From the NCBI GenBank assembly GCA_910586225.1, contig CAJUIL010000006.1, positions 71,529 to 135,528 of the forward strand: DNA of 64,000 bases. The letters run 5' to 3'. The DNA comes from an uncultured Eubacterium sp. GTDB taxonomy: Bacteria > Bacillota > Clostridia > Lachnospirales > Lachnospiraceae. Numbering within the stretch: position 1 is the first letter of the stretch; every line of letters begins with the position of its first letter. Of the stretch, positions 31,942 through 40,230 are shown in pieces. The notes beneath the pieces are model-generated. The model was not told where the DNA came from. It ran no database searches and saw only the letters and a program-made list of their open reading frames with translations. The translations under genes were made by a program, and so were the position numbers.

Positions 31942-34032
31942 TCAGTGCTGTACAGCTATCAGCACCTGTACGCTGCGCGGCTGTAAAAATGTATGATTAT
32001 CCATTAGCTGACGAGGTTCAGACAAAATACTATGCGTCATGTAAGTGTCTACAATGACTTCCCAGCGCATCGTCGGCGGCAGCTGCGGAAGCTGCTGGGT
32101 CACGCTTTCCCAGTAAGTGTTGATCGATAAAAAGATAATGTCATCGGTGTCTGTCTCATCTTCTTTTCCAGCATACATGATCCCGATTACGTGGGAATCC
32201 CATCGATAATTATCATTCCATGCGGTCGCTTCGTGCAGGCTGACGCACGGGAAACCGATGGAGCAGGCGGATGTGTTTTTGCGTACGATCGTATGCTCCT
32301 TGCGGAAATGGATCATATAGCTGAAAAACTCAAACAGTTCTTTGTTTTTTTCAGGCAGCGACCAGTCTAACCAGGAAATCATATTGTCCTGGCAGTAGGC
32401 ATTGTTGTTGCCGTGCTGGCTGTTGCCAAATTCGTCTCCGGCAAGGAACATCGGTGTTCCGCGGCTGAGCAGCAGGACGGCGCAGGCATTTTTGACCATC
32501 CGTCTGCGGAGCGAGAGTATTTCGTGGTTCATTGTTTTTCCTTCCACGCCGCAGTTCCAGCTGTAGTTGTCGTTGCTGCCGTCGGTATTGTTCCAGCCAT
32601 TCGCCTCATTGTGTTTTTCATTATAACAGTATAGATCGTTCAGCGTAAACCCGTCGTGGCAGGTAAGGAAATTGATCGACGCGTCGTAGCCGCGTGTTTT
32701 CGGGTCGTAAATATCGATGGAGCCGGTGATACGCATTGCGGCAGCGGCGGCCCGGTTCGTATCGCCCTTTAAAAAGCTGCGCACATCGTCGCGGTAGCGT
32801 CCGTTCCATTCCGCAAAGCGGTTCCAGGATGGGAAGCTGCCGACCTGGTACAGTCCGCCTGCGTCCCATGCTTCTGCGATCAGCTTCGTATCGCCGAGGA
32901 TTGGGTCAAACGCGAGGCTTTGCAGAAGCGGCGGCTTGCGCATCGGGGAACCGTCCTCGTTGCGTCCAAGGATGGTCGCAAGGTCGAAGCGGAAGCCGTC
33001 TACATGGTAAGTCGTTACCCAGTAGCGCAGACAGTCCAGGATCATACGCTGCACGATCGGATGATTACAGTTTAATGTATTGCCGCATCCGCTGTAGTTG
33101 AAATATTCGCCGTTTGGCTTTAGCATATAGTAAATATTGTTGTCAAAGCCCTTAAATGAAAAGAAATTGCCTTGCTCATTCCCTTCTGCCGTGTGGTTGA
33201 ACACAACGTCCAAAATAACCTCGATACCGTTGTCATGCAGCGTTTTTACAAGCTGTTTTAATTCTGTGCCTTCACGGTTGTATTCAATACCGCCGCAGTA
33301 GCTTGTGTTTGGGGAAAAGAAGCTGACAGTATTGTAGCCCCAATAGTCCATCAGGTCATGCCCGTTATATGTGCGCAGCGACCCAGTTTCGTCAAATTCG
33401 AAAATCGGCATCAGCTCGACAGCGTTGACGCCCAATTTTTTCAGATACGGGATTTTTTCCATCAAAGCGGCAAAGGTTCCTGGCTTTGCGTGGATGGAGG
33501 CATCGGCCATTGTAAAGCCCCGTACGTGGAGCTCATAAATGATCAGATCCTCCATTGGGATATGCGGGAATACAAAACGGCCCCAGTCAAAGTCGTCCTT
33601 GACAACGCGCGCCTTGTAAAAATCGTTCTGTGTTTTTTTTGTTCCCCAGATGCTTTGTCCAGTCACAGCCTTGGCGTAAGGATCCAGCAGGTTTTTCTTC
33701 GGGTTGAAGATCAGTCCGTTTTCCGGTTCGTACGGGCCATCTACACGATAGGCATATTCAAACTCCTCGATATTCAGTTTGAATACGATCATCGAAAAAA
33801 CATTGCCGATGCGGTAGTTGTCCGGAAACTTTAAAATGGCGTACGGCGTGTCCTCTTCCCGGTGAAAGAGCAGCAGCTCACAGGAAGTCGCATGGTTAGA
33901 ATGTACGGTAAAGTTGACGCCGCCCGGAATCGCGGTAGCGCCGTTGATATCGTAAAAGCCGGGACGTACTTCGTACTCGGCAATCGTATCAAAAGGGACC
34001 AGATGGATTTTGCTTAATGGAATTGGATTCAT
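31942..34032 (-). CDS. glgX: glycogen debranching enzyme / isoamylase-type GH13
   Basis: A 696-residue enzyme. The start at 34032 is chosen over an upstream ATG because AGAGAGG lies about 7 bases before it. An N-terminal CBM48-like domain (about 20-140) is followed by the GH13 barrel with region I VILDVVFNHTAEG, region II GFRFDLATILGR (nucleophile Asp), region III IAEAWDAGG (acid Glu) and region IV FLTCHDGFTLND. GlgX-type enzymes hydrolyse alpha-1,6 branches left after phosphorylase action, and glgP lies 1.3 kb away on the other strand. No signal peptide, so it acts in the cytoplasm on storage glucan or imported dextrins. Amylopullulanase specificity cannot be excluded. Confidence 0.92.
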   Translation of the reverse strand: MNPIPLSKIHLVPFDTIAEYEVRPGFYDINGATAIPGGVNFTVHSNHATSCELLLFHREEDTPYAILKFPDNYRIGNVFSMIVFKLNIEEFEYAYRVDGPYEPENGLIFNPKKNLLDPYAKAVTGQSIWGTKKTQNDFYKARVVKDDFDWGRFVFPHIPMEDLIIYELHVRGFTMADASIHAKPGTFAALMEKIPYLKKLGVNAVELMPIFEFDETGSLRTYNGHDLMDYWGYNTVSFFSPNTSYCGGIEYNREGTELKQLVKTLHDNGIEVILDVVFNHTAEGNEQGNFFSFKGFDNNIYYMLKPNGEYFNYSGCGNTLNCNHPIVQRMILDCLRYWVTTYHVDGFRFDLATILGRNEDGSPMRKPPLLQSLAFDPILGDTKLIAEAWDAGGLYQVGSFPSWNRFAEWNGRYRDDVRSFLKGDTNRAAAAAMRITGSIDIYDPKTRGYDASINFLTCHDGFTLNDLYCYNEKHNEANGWNNTDGSNDNYSWNCGVEGKTMNHEILSLRRRMVKNACAVLLLSRGTPMFLAGDEFGNSQHGNNNAYCQDNMISWLDWSLPEKNKELFEFFSYMIHFRKEHTIVRKNTSACSIGFPCVSLHEATAWNDNYRWDSHVIGIMYAGKEDETDTDDIIFLSINTYWESVTQQLPQLPPTMRWEVIVDTYMTHSILSEPRQLMDNHTFLQPRSVQVLIAVQH

Positions 34033-34136
34033 TTGGATACCTCTCTTTGTTTTATTCAGTCGTTGATAGCTTATTGTTATTATAATCGCTTTAGAAAGTG
34101 AAATCAATAGGTTTCACTTTCTGTGCGAAATTTTTT

Positions 34137-34165
34137 GTAACAGGTCAGCTTGCCTGAGCTGTTAC
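34137..34165 (+). repeat. dispersed 29-nt hairpin repeat, copy 1
   Basis: The element begins GTAACAGGTCAG and ends CTGTTAC, with loop CTTGC. Positions 1-7 pair with 23-29 and 9-12 with 18-21 around one mismatch. A second copy at 56330-56358 matches 27 of 29 bases; the two differences fall in the loop and at the mismatch, so the fold is kept. It lies between the divergent glgX and the 79-residue ORF. Confidence 0.75.
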
Positions 34166-34208
34166 AATATTTTTTGGGAACGGTTCGCAACTTTGTAAGA
34201 TAGAGCCA

Positions 34209-34237
34209 TTGCTATTATCGGGCAATTTCAGTATAAT
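34209..34237 (+). promoter_or_regulatory. sigma-A promoter of the GMEK-repeat ORF
   Basis: TTGCTA at 34209-34214, 17-base spacer and perfect TATAAT at 34232-34237; the ATG follows at 34279. Confidence 0.65.
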
Positions 34238-34278
34238 ATTATGGAATGACAACCGAATTGGAAGGGAGGATGCAGACG

Positions 34279-34518
34279 ATGTGCAACTGGTCGGAAGCTA
34301 TTAATGAAATAAGTTATAAAGAAGGCATGGAAAAAGGCATGGAAAAAGGCATGGAAAAAGGCATGGAAGAAGGCATGGAAAAAGGTGTCGAAAAAGAGCG
34401 GCTTAACGCTATAGAAAGGATGATCAAGGCTAATTTAACAAAGGCTCAGATTATATCCTGCGGTTATACCGAAGAGGAGTTTGCGAGGGCAAAAGGACTT
34501 TTATGTGCAAATGCATAG
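34279..34518 (+). CDS. Rpn/transposase-associated C-terminal fragment with GMEK repeats
   Basis: A 79-residue ORF behind GAAGGGAGG (9 bases before the ATG at 34279; earlier in-frame ATGs at 34246 and 34270 lack a site). Its centre is six near-identical GMEKGMEK-type units, followed by a helix with MIKANLTKAQIISCGYTEEE. This is the usual C-terminal tail of Rpn (PD-(D/E)XK, PDDEXK-type) nuclease or transposase-related proteins of Clostridia; the nuclease domain is absent. Because it has its own promoter, ribosome site and terminator, it may be an independently expressed tail or a cleanly truncated relic. Function unknown. Confidence 0.55.
   Translation: MCNWSEAINEISYKEGMEKGMEKGMEKGMEEGMEKGVEKERLNAIERMIKANLTKAQIISCGYTEEEFARAKGLLCANA
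34324..34395 (+). repeat. 12-bp tandem repeat (GGCATGGAAAAA)
   Basis: Five units from 34324 to 34383 (four identical, one with a single change) plus a degenerate sixth to 34395. They encode GMEK repeats in frame, so gain or loss of units would keep the reading frame. Confidence 0.9.
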
Positions 34519-34526
34519 GAATTTTT

Positions 34527-34568
34527 AAACGGGAAAATATCTGGTACGCAGATTATTTTCCTGTTTTT
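34527..34568 (+). terminator. intrinsic terminator after the GMEK ORF
   Basis: AAAC-GGGAAAATA and CTG pair with CAG and TATTTTCC-TGTTT around a short GTACG loop, ending in a T-run at 34564-34568. Confidence 0.75.
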
Positions 34569-34616
34569 AACGATTTGGGAATCTGAACATCCAGCAAAGC
34601 GTTACTTAGGTTCTGT

Positions 34617-34630
34617 TTGCAAACGTTTTC
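34617..34630 (+). promoter_or_regulatory. LacI-type operator, upstream copy
   Basis: TTGCAAACGTTTTC, centred on AACGTT, the typical near-palindrome bound by LacI-family dimers. An identical 14-mer occurs exactly 100 bp downstream. The intergenic region 34570-34834 holds both sites and otherwise only AT-rich sequence. Confidence 0.65.
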
Positions 34631-34716
34631 TCGTTTTTTCAGAAAAAGCGAACAGCAATTGGTGTTGATATAGTTTAGAAACGGAAAAATGAACAAAGAC
34701 ATACGAAAAATTAGTA

Positions 34717-34730
34717 TTGCAAACGTTTTC
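34717..34730 (+). promoter_or_regulatory. LacI-type operator, promoter-proximal copy
   Basis: TTGCAAACGTTTTC again, about 105 bases before the substrate-binding protein start. A TATGAT at 34744-34749 lies just after it, so the operator probably overlaps the promoter. The regulator is probably the LacI protein encoded at 37476, at the end of the same gene set. Confidence 0.65.
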
Positions 34731-34834
34731 ACAAAAAGTCAGATATGATGTATGTTTCTGTGATAAAATGCAGATATTGAGTATATGCAGTTGCATTTGT
34801 ATGAAATACAGGAAAAATACGGAGGTTTTATGAC

Positions 34835-35854
34835 ATGAAAAAAATAGTAAAAAAGCTGATAGCAGGTATGTTGTTTGTTGGATTATGTGCTTCGGCTGCT
34901 GCGTGCGGCGCAGGGGATAAGGGCGGGCAGTCTTCCGCGGACGGCGGGGAGAAAACACAGGTGCGCGTTGCTTATTTTCCGAATATTACCCATACGCAGG
35001 CGCTTGTTATGAAAAATAAAAAAACGCTGGAAGATCAGTGGAAGGATCGGTGTGATGTTACCTGGACATCGTTTAATGCGGGTCCGGCGGAGATGGAGGC
35101 GATTTTTGCCGGGGAGATCGACCTTGGATATATCGGCCCGGTTCCGGCGCTCAGCGCGAATGTGAAGTCAGAAGGGGATGTGCAGATCATTTCCAATACG
35201 ACAAATGCTGGGGCGGTTTTGTTAAAGCGTAAGGATTCTGGTATTACGTCGCTTTCTGACCTGGCAGGCAAAAAGGTTGCTGTACCGCAGATGGGGAATA
35301 CGCAGCATTTGTGTTTGTTGAGCATTTTATCAGATGAGGGATTAAAAACGGTGGACGCAGGCGGGGACGTGACAATAAATGCCAGTTCCAATGCGGACAT
35401 TTTAAATTTGATGGACAATGGGAGTGTGGATGCGGCGCTTGTTCCGGAGCCTTGGGGGACGACGATCGAAAACAATGGAAACGCCGAAATCCTGCTGGAT
35501 CATAAGGAAGTATTTTTAGAGGGAAATTATCCGACCGCAGTCGTTGTGGCGAGCCAGGATTTTATTGAGGAGCATCCGGAGCTGGTCAAGGAGTTTTTAG
35601 AAGCGCACGAGGAAGCTGCGGCTTATATCAACGCAAATATGGAAGAAGCACAGTCGATCGTAAACGCGGAAATTAAGGAAACGACGGGGAAAGCTTTGGA
35701 TGAGAAAGTGATCCAAAGTGCGTTTTCTAGAATGACAGTAGATACTACATTAAATAAAGAAGCGATCATGAAGTTTGCCGAGATCAGCAAAAACGAAGGA
35801 TTTATCAGCAAGGTGCCGGAGGAAAGCGATGTATTTACAACTGAATTCCATTAG
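34835..35854 (+). CDS. ABC transporter substrate-binding lipoprotein, NitT/TauT (sulfonate) type
   Basis: A 339-residue exported lipoprotein: N-terminal MKKIVKKLIAGMLFVGL followed by a lipobox ending in AAC near residue 24. The mature part matches SsuA/NrtA-like proteins: VAYFPNITHTQALVMK near 46, EAIFAGEIDLGYIGPVPAL near 90 and KVAVPQMGNTQH near 145. It delivers aliphatic sulfonate-, nitrate- or pyrimidine-precursor-like ligands to the permease. GGAGG lies 10 bases before the ATG. The ATPase gene overlaps its end by 26 bases and the permease follows, giving a full importer. The ligand is not fixed by the sequence. Confidence 0.9.
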   Translation: MKKIVKKLIAGMLFVGLCASAAACGAGDKGGQSSADGGEKTQVRVAYFPNITHTQALVMKNKKTLEDQWKDRCDVTWTSFNAGPAEMEAIFAGEIDLGYIGPVPALSANVKSEGDVQIISNTTNAGAVLLKRKDSGITSLSDLAGKKVAVPQMGNTQHLCLLSILSDEGLKTVDAGGDVTINASSNADILNLMDNGSVDAALVPEPWGTTIENNGNAEILLDHKEVFLEGNYPTAVVVASQDFIEEHPELVKEFLEAHEEAAAYINANMEEAQSIVNAEIKETTGKALDEKVIQSAFSRMTVDTTLNKEAIMKFAEISKNEGFISKVPEESDVFTTEFH

Positions 35855-36617
35855 TAAAATATTTAAGGAAACGAAAAAAGAAACGCTGCAGAATATTTCT
35901 CTGGAGGTAGAAAAAGGAGAATTTATCTGTATTGTCGGGCCTTCCGGCTGCGGAAAGTCTACGCTTTTAAATCTGGCGGCAGGATTGGATACGCCGACGT
36001 CCGGGACGATCCTGCTGGATGGCGTGCCAGTGACAGGACCGGGCGCAGACCGCGTGGTGATGTTTCAGGAAGCGGCGCTGTATCCGTGGCTGAATGTAAT
36101 GGAAAATGTGATGTTCGGGCTGGAGGCAGCGGGACACCCAAAGCAGAAGCAGCGGGAAATTGCGGAAAAATATCTGAAAATGGTGCAGCTTTGGAATTAC
36201 AGAGATTATCCGATCCATCAGATTTCCGGTGGTATGAAGCAGCGGACGGCGCTTGCGCGCGCACTTGCACTCGACAGCAAGCTATTGCTGATGGATGAAC
36301 CGTTTTCTGCTTTGGATAAGCAGACGATCCATATTTTGCGCGCGGAACTTGAGGATATTTGGGAAAAGACGAAAAAGACGATCTTATATGTGACGCACAG
36401 TGTTGAGGAAGCGATATACTTCGCTGACCGGGTTGTTGTAATGGCAGAAAATCCGGGCCAGATCAAAGAAATCATTCCGATCCAGTTTCAAAGGCCGCGG
36501 AATATCGAGGCGCCGGAATTTACCGCTCTGCGGAAGGAAATTTTGCATCAGGTCAGCCTGAGCGCCAGAAAGAGCGTGGCAGATGAATTTGACGGCGAGC
36601 AGGGGAAACGGACATGA
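35829..36617 (+). CDS. ABC transporter ATP-binding protein, NitT/TauT type
   Basis: A 263-residue ATPase. Start at 35829 inside the end of the binding-protein gene, behind GGAGGAAAG; an upstream in-frame ATG would extend it without a ribosome site. Walker A is GPSGCGKSTLL, the Q-loop is in VVMFQEAALYPWL, the signature is ISGGMKQRTALARAL and Walker B is LLLMDEPFSALDKQT. It powers the importer formed with the neighbours. ATGA overlap with the permease frame indicates translational coupling. Confidence 0.93.
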   Translation: MYLQLNSISKIFKETKKETLQNISLEVEKGEFICIVGPSGCGKSTLLNLAAGLDTPTSGTILLDGVPVTGPGADRVVMFQEAALYPWLNVMENVMFGLEAAGHPKQKQREIAEKYLKMVQLWNYRDYPIHQISGGMKQRTALARALALDSKLLLMDEPFSALDKQTIHILRAELEDIWEKTKKTILYVTHSVEEAIYFADRVVVMAENPGQIKEIIPIQFQRPRNIEAPEFTALRKEILHQVSLSARKSVADEFDGEQGKRT

Positions 36618-37447
36618 ATACGGATAAAAGGACAGGAGGACAGCCAGGAATGAAAACGGGCGGAGAAGCAGGCGTGAAGATGCGCAGAATATTGGGAAGT
36701 GTATTGTTTTTCATCGGATTGATCGCGTTTTGGCAGCTATTGTATGTGGCGGCGACTGATTGGATGGAATGGGCGAAGCCTTACGCGGTCCCGCATCCGG
36801 CAGGCGTTGTACAGAGCGCAGGAACGCTGCTTGCAAACGGTACGCTGTTTGCGGCGGTTGGAAAAAGTATGCTGCGGGTTCTGGTTGGATTTTTGATCTC
36901 GCTTGTGATCGGAGTGCTGTTCGGTATTTTGATCATCCAGTCGGATTATTTTGCCAGAAATCTAAAGCCGCTGCTGCTCGGTATCCAAACGCTGCCGAGC
37001 ATTTGCTGGGTGCCGTTTGCGATACTCTGGTTCGGATTAAATGAAAGCGCGATCGTGTTTGTCGTTGTGATGGGATCGGTATTTAGTATCTCTCTTTCTG
37101 TCGAAAGCGGGATCAAGGAGGTGCCGCCGATCTATATCAAGGCTGCGCGGACAATGGGCGTGACTCCTGGTAAAATGTACACAAAGGTCATTTTTCCAGC
37201 TGCGCTGCCGTCGTTTGTGGCCGGGATGAAGCAGGCCTGGTCATTTGCCTGGCGTGCGTTAATGTCGGGCGAGGTCATGTCAGCATCTGTCGGGCTTGGC
37301 TATACGCTGATGATCGGGCGCGACCTTGCAGATATCAATCAGGTTATGACGGTGATGCTTGTCATCATTTTGATAGGGATCGTGATCGATAAGGGAATTT
37401 TTTCCAGTGTGGAAAATTATCTGCTCAGGCAGCGTGGGTTAAAGTAG
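36614..37447 (+). CDS. ABC transporter permease, NitT/TauT type
   Basis: A 277-residue (or 265-residue) inner-membrane permease. The frame opens with ATG at 36614 overlapping the ATPase stop, but ATG at 36650 has a better ribosome site (AGGAGGA 9 bases upstream), so the true start may be 36650. Six hydrophobic segments lie between residues 30 and 265. The cytoplasmic EAA-like loop IYIKAARTMGVTPGKMYTKV, which docks the ATPase, and the preceding QTLPSICWVPFAILWFG motif are typical of SsuC/TauC permeases. A LacI-family regulator gene follows 28 bases later. Confidence 0.92.
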   Translation: MNTDKRTGGQPGMKTGGEAGVKMRRILGSVLFFIGLIAFWQLLYVAATDWMEWAKPYAVPHPAGVVQSAGTLLANGTLFAAVGKSMLRVLVGFLISLVIGVLFGILIIQSDYFARNLKPLLLGIQTLPSICWVPFAILWFGLNESAIVFVVVMGSVFSISLSVESGIKEVPPIYIKAARTMGVTPGKMYTKVIFPAALPSFVAGMKQAWSFAWRALMSGEVMSASVGLGYTLMIGRDLADINQVMTVMLVIILIGIVIDKGIFSSVENYLLRQRGLK

Positions 37448-37475
37448 CAGCTTTTTAAGAAAAGGAGATTTTCAG

Positions 37476-38495
37476 ATGTCACTGAAAAAAATCGCGCAAA
37501 TGACGGGTGTATCTGCGGCAACGGTATCTAGGGTGTTGAACCATCCGGATTACCAGTGCCAGGATCCGGCTCTGACGGAACGCATCCGACAGGCGGCAAG
37601 AGAGATGGGCTACGTACCGGATCAAAACGCCAGAAGACTGAAAATGGGCAGCAGCGGGCAGGCTGGACAGGAAAAACAGTATGTCATTGATATTTTGCTG
37701 GCTAGATTTCATTCGTTTGCGGAGGATCCGTTTTTTGCGGAAATGTATCGCTGTATTGAAACGGAATTTCATAAGCAAGGGTGTGTTCCGGGACAGATCT
37801 TATATGTCCCGGATATTTCTATGCTAAAAGGCAGGCCGCGGGCAGATGGACTGCTTGTGTTAGGCAAATGCCCGCAGGCCGCGGCAGATGTTGTGCTGCG
37901 TAAGTACCGCGGTGTGGCGGCGATCGACCGCAACCCGATGGATTACCAGATGGACGAGATTACGTGCAACGGTGCGCAGGCTGCGGCGATGGCGGTGGAG
38001 TATCTGCTGGAGCTTGGCCATACAGCGATCGCGTATGTCGGAGACTGTACGATGGAGGCAAGGTACAGCGGCTATTACGAATGCTTGCTGAACCATAAGG
38101 TTTCTCTTATTTATGAATATATTGTGCCGACGAGCCAGACGAGAGAGGAGGGCTATCAGGCGTTCGCGCGTTTGGCTAAAATGCACAGGCCGCCGACTGC
38201 GGTATTTTGCGCCAATGATGTGACGGCACTTGGATTTCTGCAGGCTATGAAAGACAGAAACGGAAGGCGCAGGAAAAAGGTGTATCGGCCAGCGGTGATT
38301 TCAATCGATGATATTGAGGAGGCGGTCAGGTTTTCTCCGATGCTGACGACGATCCAGATTCCAAAAGTGGATATGGCGCATCTTGCGGTGCTGACGTTAA
38401 AGGACCGGCTGCAGGGAGGGCACGATGTGTGTGTGCGTATGGAGCTGCCATGCCATTTGATGGTAAGGGAGTCGGCGGGGATGTATTTCGTATAA
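37476..38495 (+). CDS. LacI family transcriptional regulator
   Basis: A 339-residue regulator. The N-terminal helix-turn-helix is complete (MSLKKIAQMTGVSAATVSRV, hinge with PDQNARRLK), followed by a periplasmic-binding-type sensor domain (about 65-335). It lies directly after the ABC importer genes, and two identical LacI-type operators sit upstream of that operon, so it is the likely regulator of the importer and perhaps of the AEC transporter downstream. AAGGAG lies 7 bases before the ATG. A LacI regulator on a sulfonate-type importer is unusual and may indicate a sugar-linked or nucleoside-like ligand. Confidence 0.93.
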   Translation: MSLKKIAQMTGVSAATVSRVLNHPDYQCQDPALTERIRQAAREMGYVPDQNARRLKMGSSGQAGQEKQYVIDILLARFHSFAEDPFFAEMYRCIETEFHKQGCVPGQILYVPDISMLKGRPRADGLLVLGKCPQAAADVVLRKYRGVAAIDRNPMDYQMDEITCNGAQAAAMAVEYLLELGHTAIAYVGDCTMEARYSGYYECLLNHKVSLIYEYIVPTSQTREEGYQAFARLAKMHRPPTAVFCANDVTALGFLQAMKDRNGRRRKKVYRPAVISIDDIEEAVRFSPMLTTIQIPKVDMAHLAVLTLKDRLQGGHDVCVRMELPCHLMVRESAGMYFV

Positions 38496-38562
38496 TGTAC
38501 GATCATTTGCAGCAAGGTAATGAAAGTGTGTGATACGGATCAAAACGAAAGGAATAATCAAT

Positions 38563-39477
38563 ATGACATTTATTACTGTATTTTTCCAGATGCTTGCGCT
38601 GCTCCTTATGATCGGAGCAGGATATTTAGCAGCAAAGAAAGGGATGCTGGACGCGCATACGAATAACCAGATGTCGGATATGATCGTCAGCATTTTTAAT
38701 CCGATGCTTGTGCTGGCAAGCGCGGCAAATTCGGTCGGCCAGATTTCCCTGGATGCGATGAAGCTGGCGGGCGGTATTGCGGCAGGAATGTTTTTGGCAT
38801 TTATTCTGGCAGGCATGGTGCTGTCGCCGCTATTTGAAAAGGAACCTAGTCAGCGTAAGATTTTCCAGCTGATGTTTGTGTTTTCCAATGTGGGTTTTAT
38901 TGGGATACCGGTGATCTCTAGTATCTTCGGCCCGGAATATGTTGTTTATGTGTCGGAATTTATGCTTGTTTATACGCTTGTGTTTTATACGTATGGCATT
39001 GCGCTGATGGACGGGAAGCTGTCGCTGTCCTCACTTAAGGCAATGGTAAATCCTGGTACCGTGTGCGGCTTTTTGGCAATGGGTGTGATCATATTTGAAA
39101 TTGAGCTGCCGGGCTTTATAAAGACGGCGGTTACTTATCTTGGAAATGTGACCTCCCCGATGGCACTTGTGGCGGTCGGATTCGCACTGGCGGAATCAGA
39201 TATCAGGACTATTTTCGGACAGGTGCGGCTTTATGTGTTTTCGTTTGTCAAGCTGCTTGTACTGCCGCTTGCTCTGCTGCCGCTGCTGCGGCTTGTTATG
39301 ACAGATACAAAGCTGCTTGCGGTCTGTCTGGTCATGTTTGGGATGCCGGTTGGAAATATGCCGCTGATACTTGGCAATCAGCGTGGTCTGGATGTCACAG
39401 CGTGCAGCGCGGCGATCATTTTATCGACGGTGCTTTGCGTACTGACAGTCCCGGTGCTCATGCTGTTTGCGGGGTAG
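38563..39477 (+). CDS. AEC (auxin efflux carrier) family transporter
   Basis: A 304-residue membrane protein with about ten hydrophobic segments. Start at 38563 behind AAAGGA; the earlier in-frame GTG has no site. AEC hallmarks are the early helix with AGYLAAKKGMLD, the NVGFIGIPVISSIFG segment near residue 110 and the final PVGNMPLILGNQ region. AEC proteins move small organic anions or malate; the ligand is unknown. It follows the LacI regulator by 67 bases on the same strand and may belong to its regulon. Confidence 0.88.
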   Translation: MTFITVFFQMLALLLMIGAGYLAAKKGMLDAHTNNQMSDMIVSIFNPMLVLASAANSVGQISLDAMKLAGGIAAGMFLAFILAGMVLSPLFEKEPSQRKIFQLMFVFSNVGFIGIPVISSIFGPEYVVYVSEFMLVYTLVFYTYGIALMDGKLSLSSLKAMVNPGTVCGFLAMGVIIFEIELPGFIKTAVTYLGNVTSPMALVAVGFALAESDIRTIFGQVRLYVFSFVKLLVLPLALLPLLRLVMTDTKLLAVCLVMFGMPVGNMPLILGNQRGLDVTACSAAIILSTVLCVLTVPVLMLFAG

Positions 39478-39624
39478 AGCCGGGGGATTGGTGGTTAAAA
39501 GGGTAGAAGAATTAAGAGAATTTTTATTTCATTTTTCTTCCGGATATGTTAAAATAAATCTGTAGCTATGCTCATAAGTAAAGTCGGCAATGGATTTGCC
39601 GGAATGATGCAGGAGGATGTAATA

Positions 39625-40215
39625 ATGAAAAAACAAAGAATTGCAGCAGTGGTATTAACGGCAGCTCTTAGCGCTGCGCCGCTTTCGATACAGGCAGTAT
39701 CCGGCCCGGTACCTGGCATGGATAAGGCTATCCCTTCAGTGACGGCGTACGCCGCTTCGAAGCCGTCTGCTTTCAAGCTGGCCAGCGCGGTGAAAAAGGC
39801 GTATGGAGAAGATTACTTGCCAAATTATAAGCTGGATAAGGATGAGATCAAAAGTAAGTATGGAGTAGATGCTTCTTGGTATTCATCTGCCTATGCACAG
39901 GTGCCGATGATCAGTCAGCAGGTGGACGAGATGGTTATTTTCAAGGCGAAAAATACGGCTTCCAAAAAGAAGATTTTAAGCGCTGTAAAGAAATACCAGA
40001 AGGATTTGAAAGAGAGTACAATGACGTATCCAATGAACGTTTTGAAAATACAAGGCTCTAAGGTGTACGCAACCGGAAATTATGTCTGCTTCTTCATGCT
40101 GGGTGGAAGCGTTGACAAAAGCATAGAGGAAAGCGGGTCTGAAGAGGCTGTTATCAAGGCACATCAAAAGCTGAACCAAAAAGCGGTAAATGCAGTGAAA
40201 AAGCAGCTGAAATAG
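39625..40215 (+). CDS. secreted DUF4358-type protein
   Basis: A 196-residue exported protein. Start at 39625 is supported by AGGAGG 8 bases before; the signal peptide is MKKQRIAAVVLTAALSAAP up to QA-VSG. The mature part has the pattern of DUF4358 proteins (KAYGEDYLPNYKLDKDEI, KYGVDASWY, MVIFKAKN, VLKIQGSKVYATGNYVCFF). It lies 15 bases before a DHHW-type gene; the two families are commonly paired next to MBOAT O-acyltransferase genes in Clostridia and are linked to surface polysaccharide acylation. No MBOAT gene follows here. Family assignment is by motif memory and moderately sure. Confidence 0.65.
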   Translation: MKKQRIAAVVLTAALSAAPLSIQAVSGPVPGMDKAIPSVTAYAASKPSAFKLASAVKKAYGEDYLPNYKLDKDEIKSKYGVDASWYSSAYAQVPMISQQVDEMVIFKAKNTASKKKILSAVKKYQKDLKESTMTYPMNVLKIQGSKVYATGNYVCFFMLGGSVDKSIEESGSEEAVIKAHQKLNQKAVNAVKKQLK

Positions 40216-40230
40216 TTTGCAAAACGTTAG

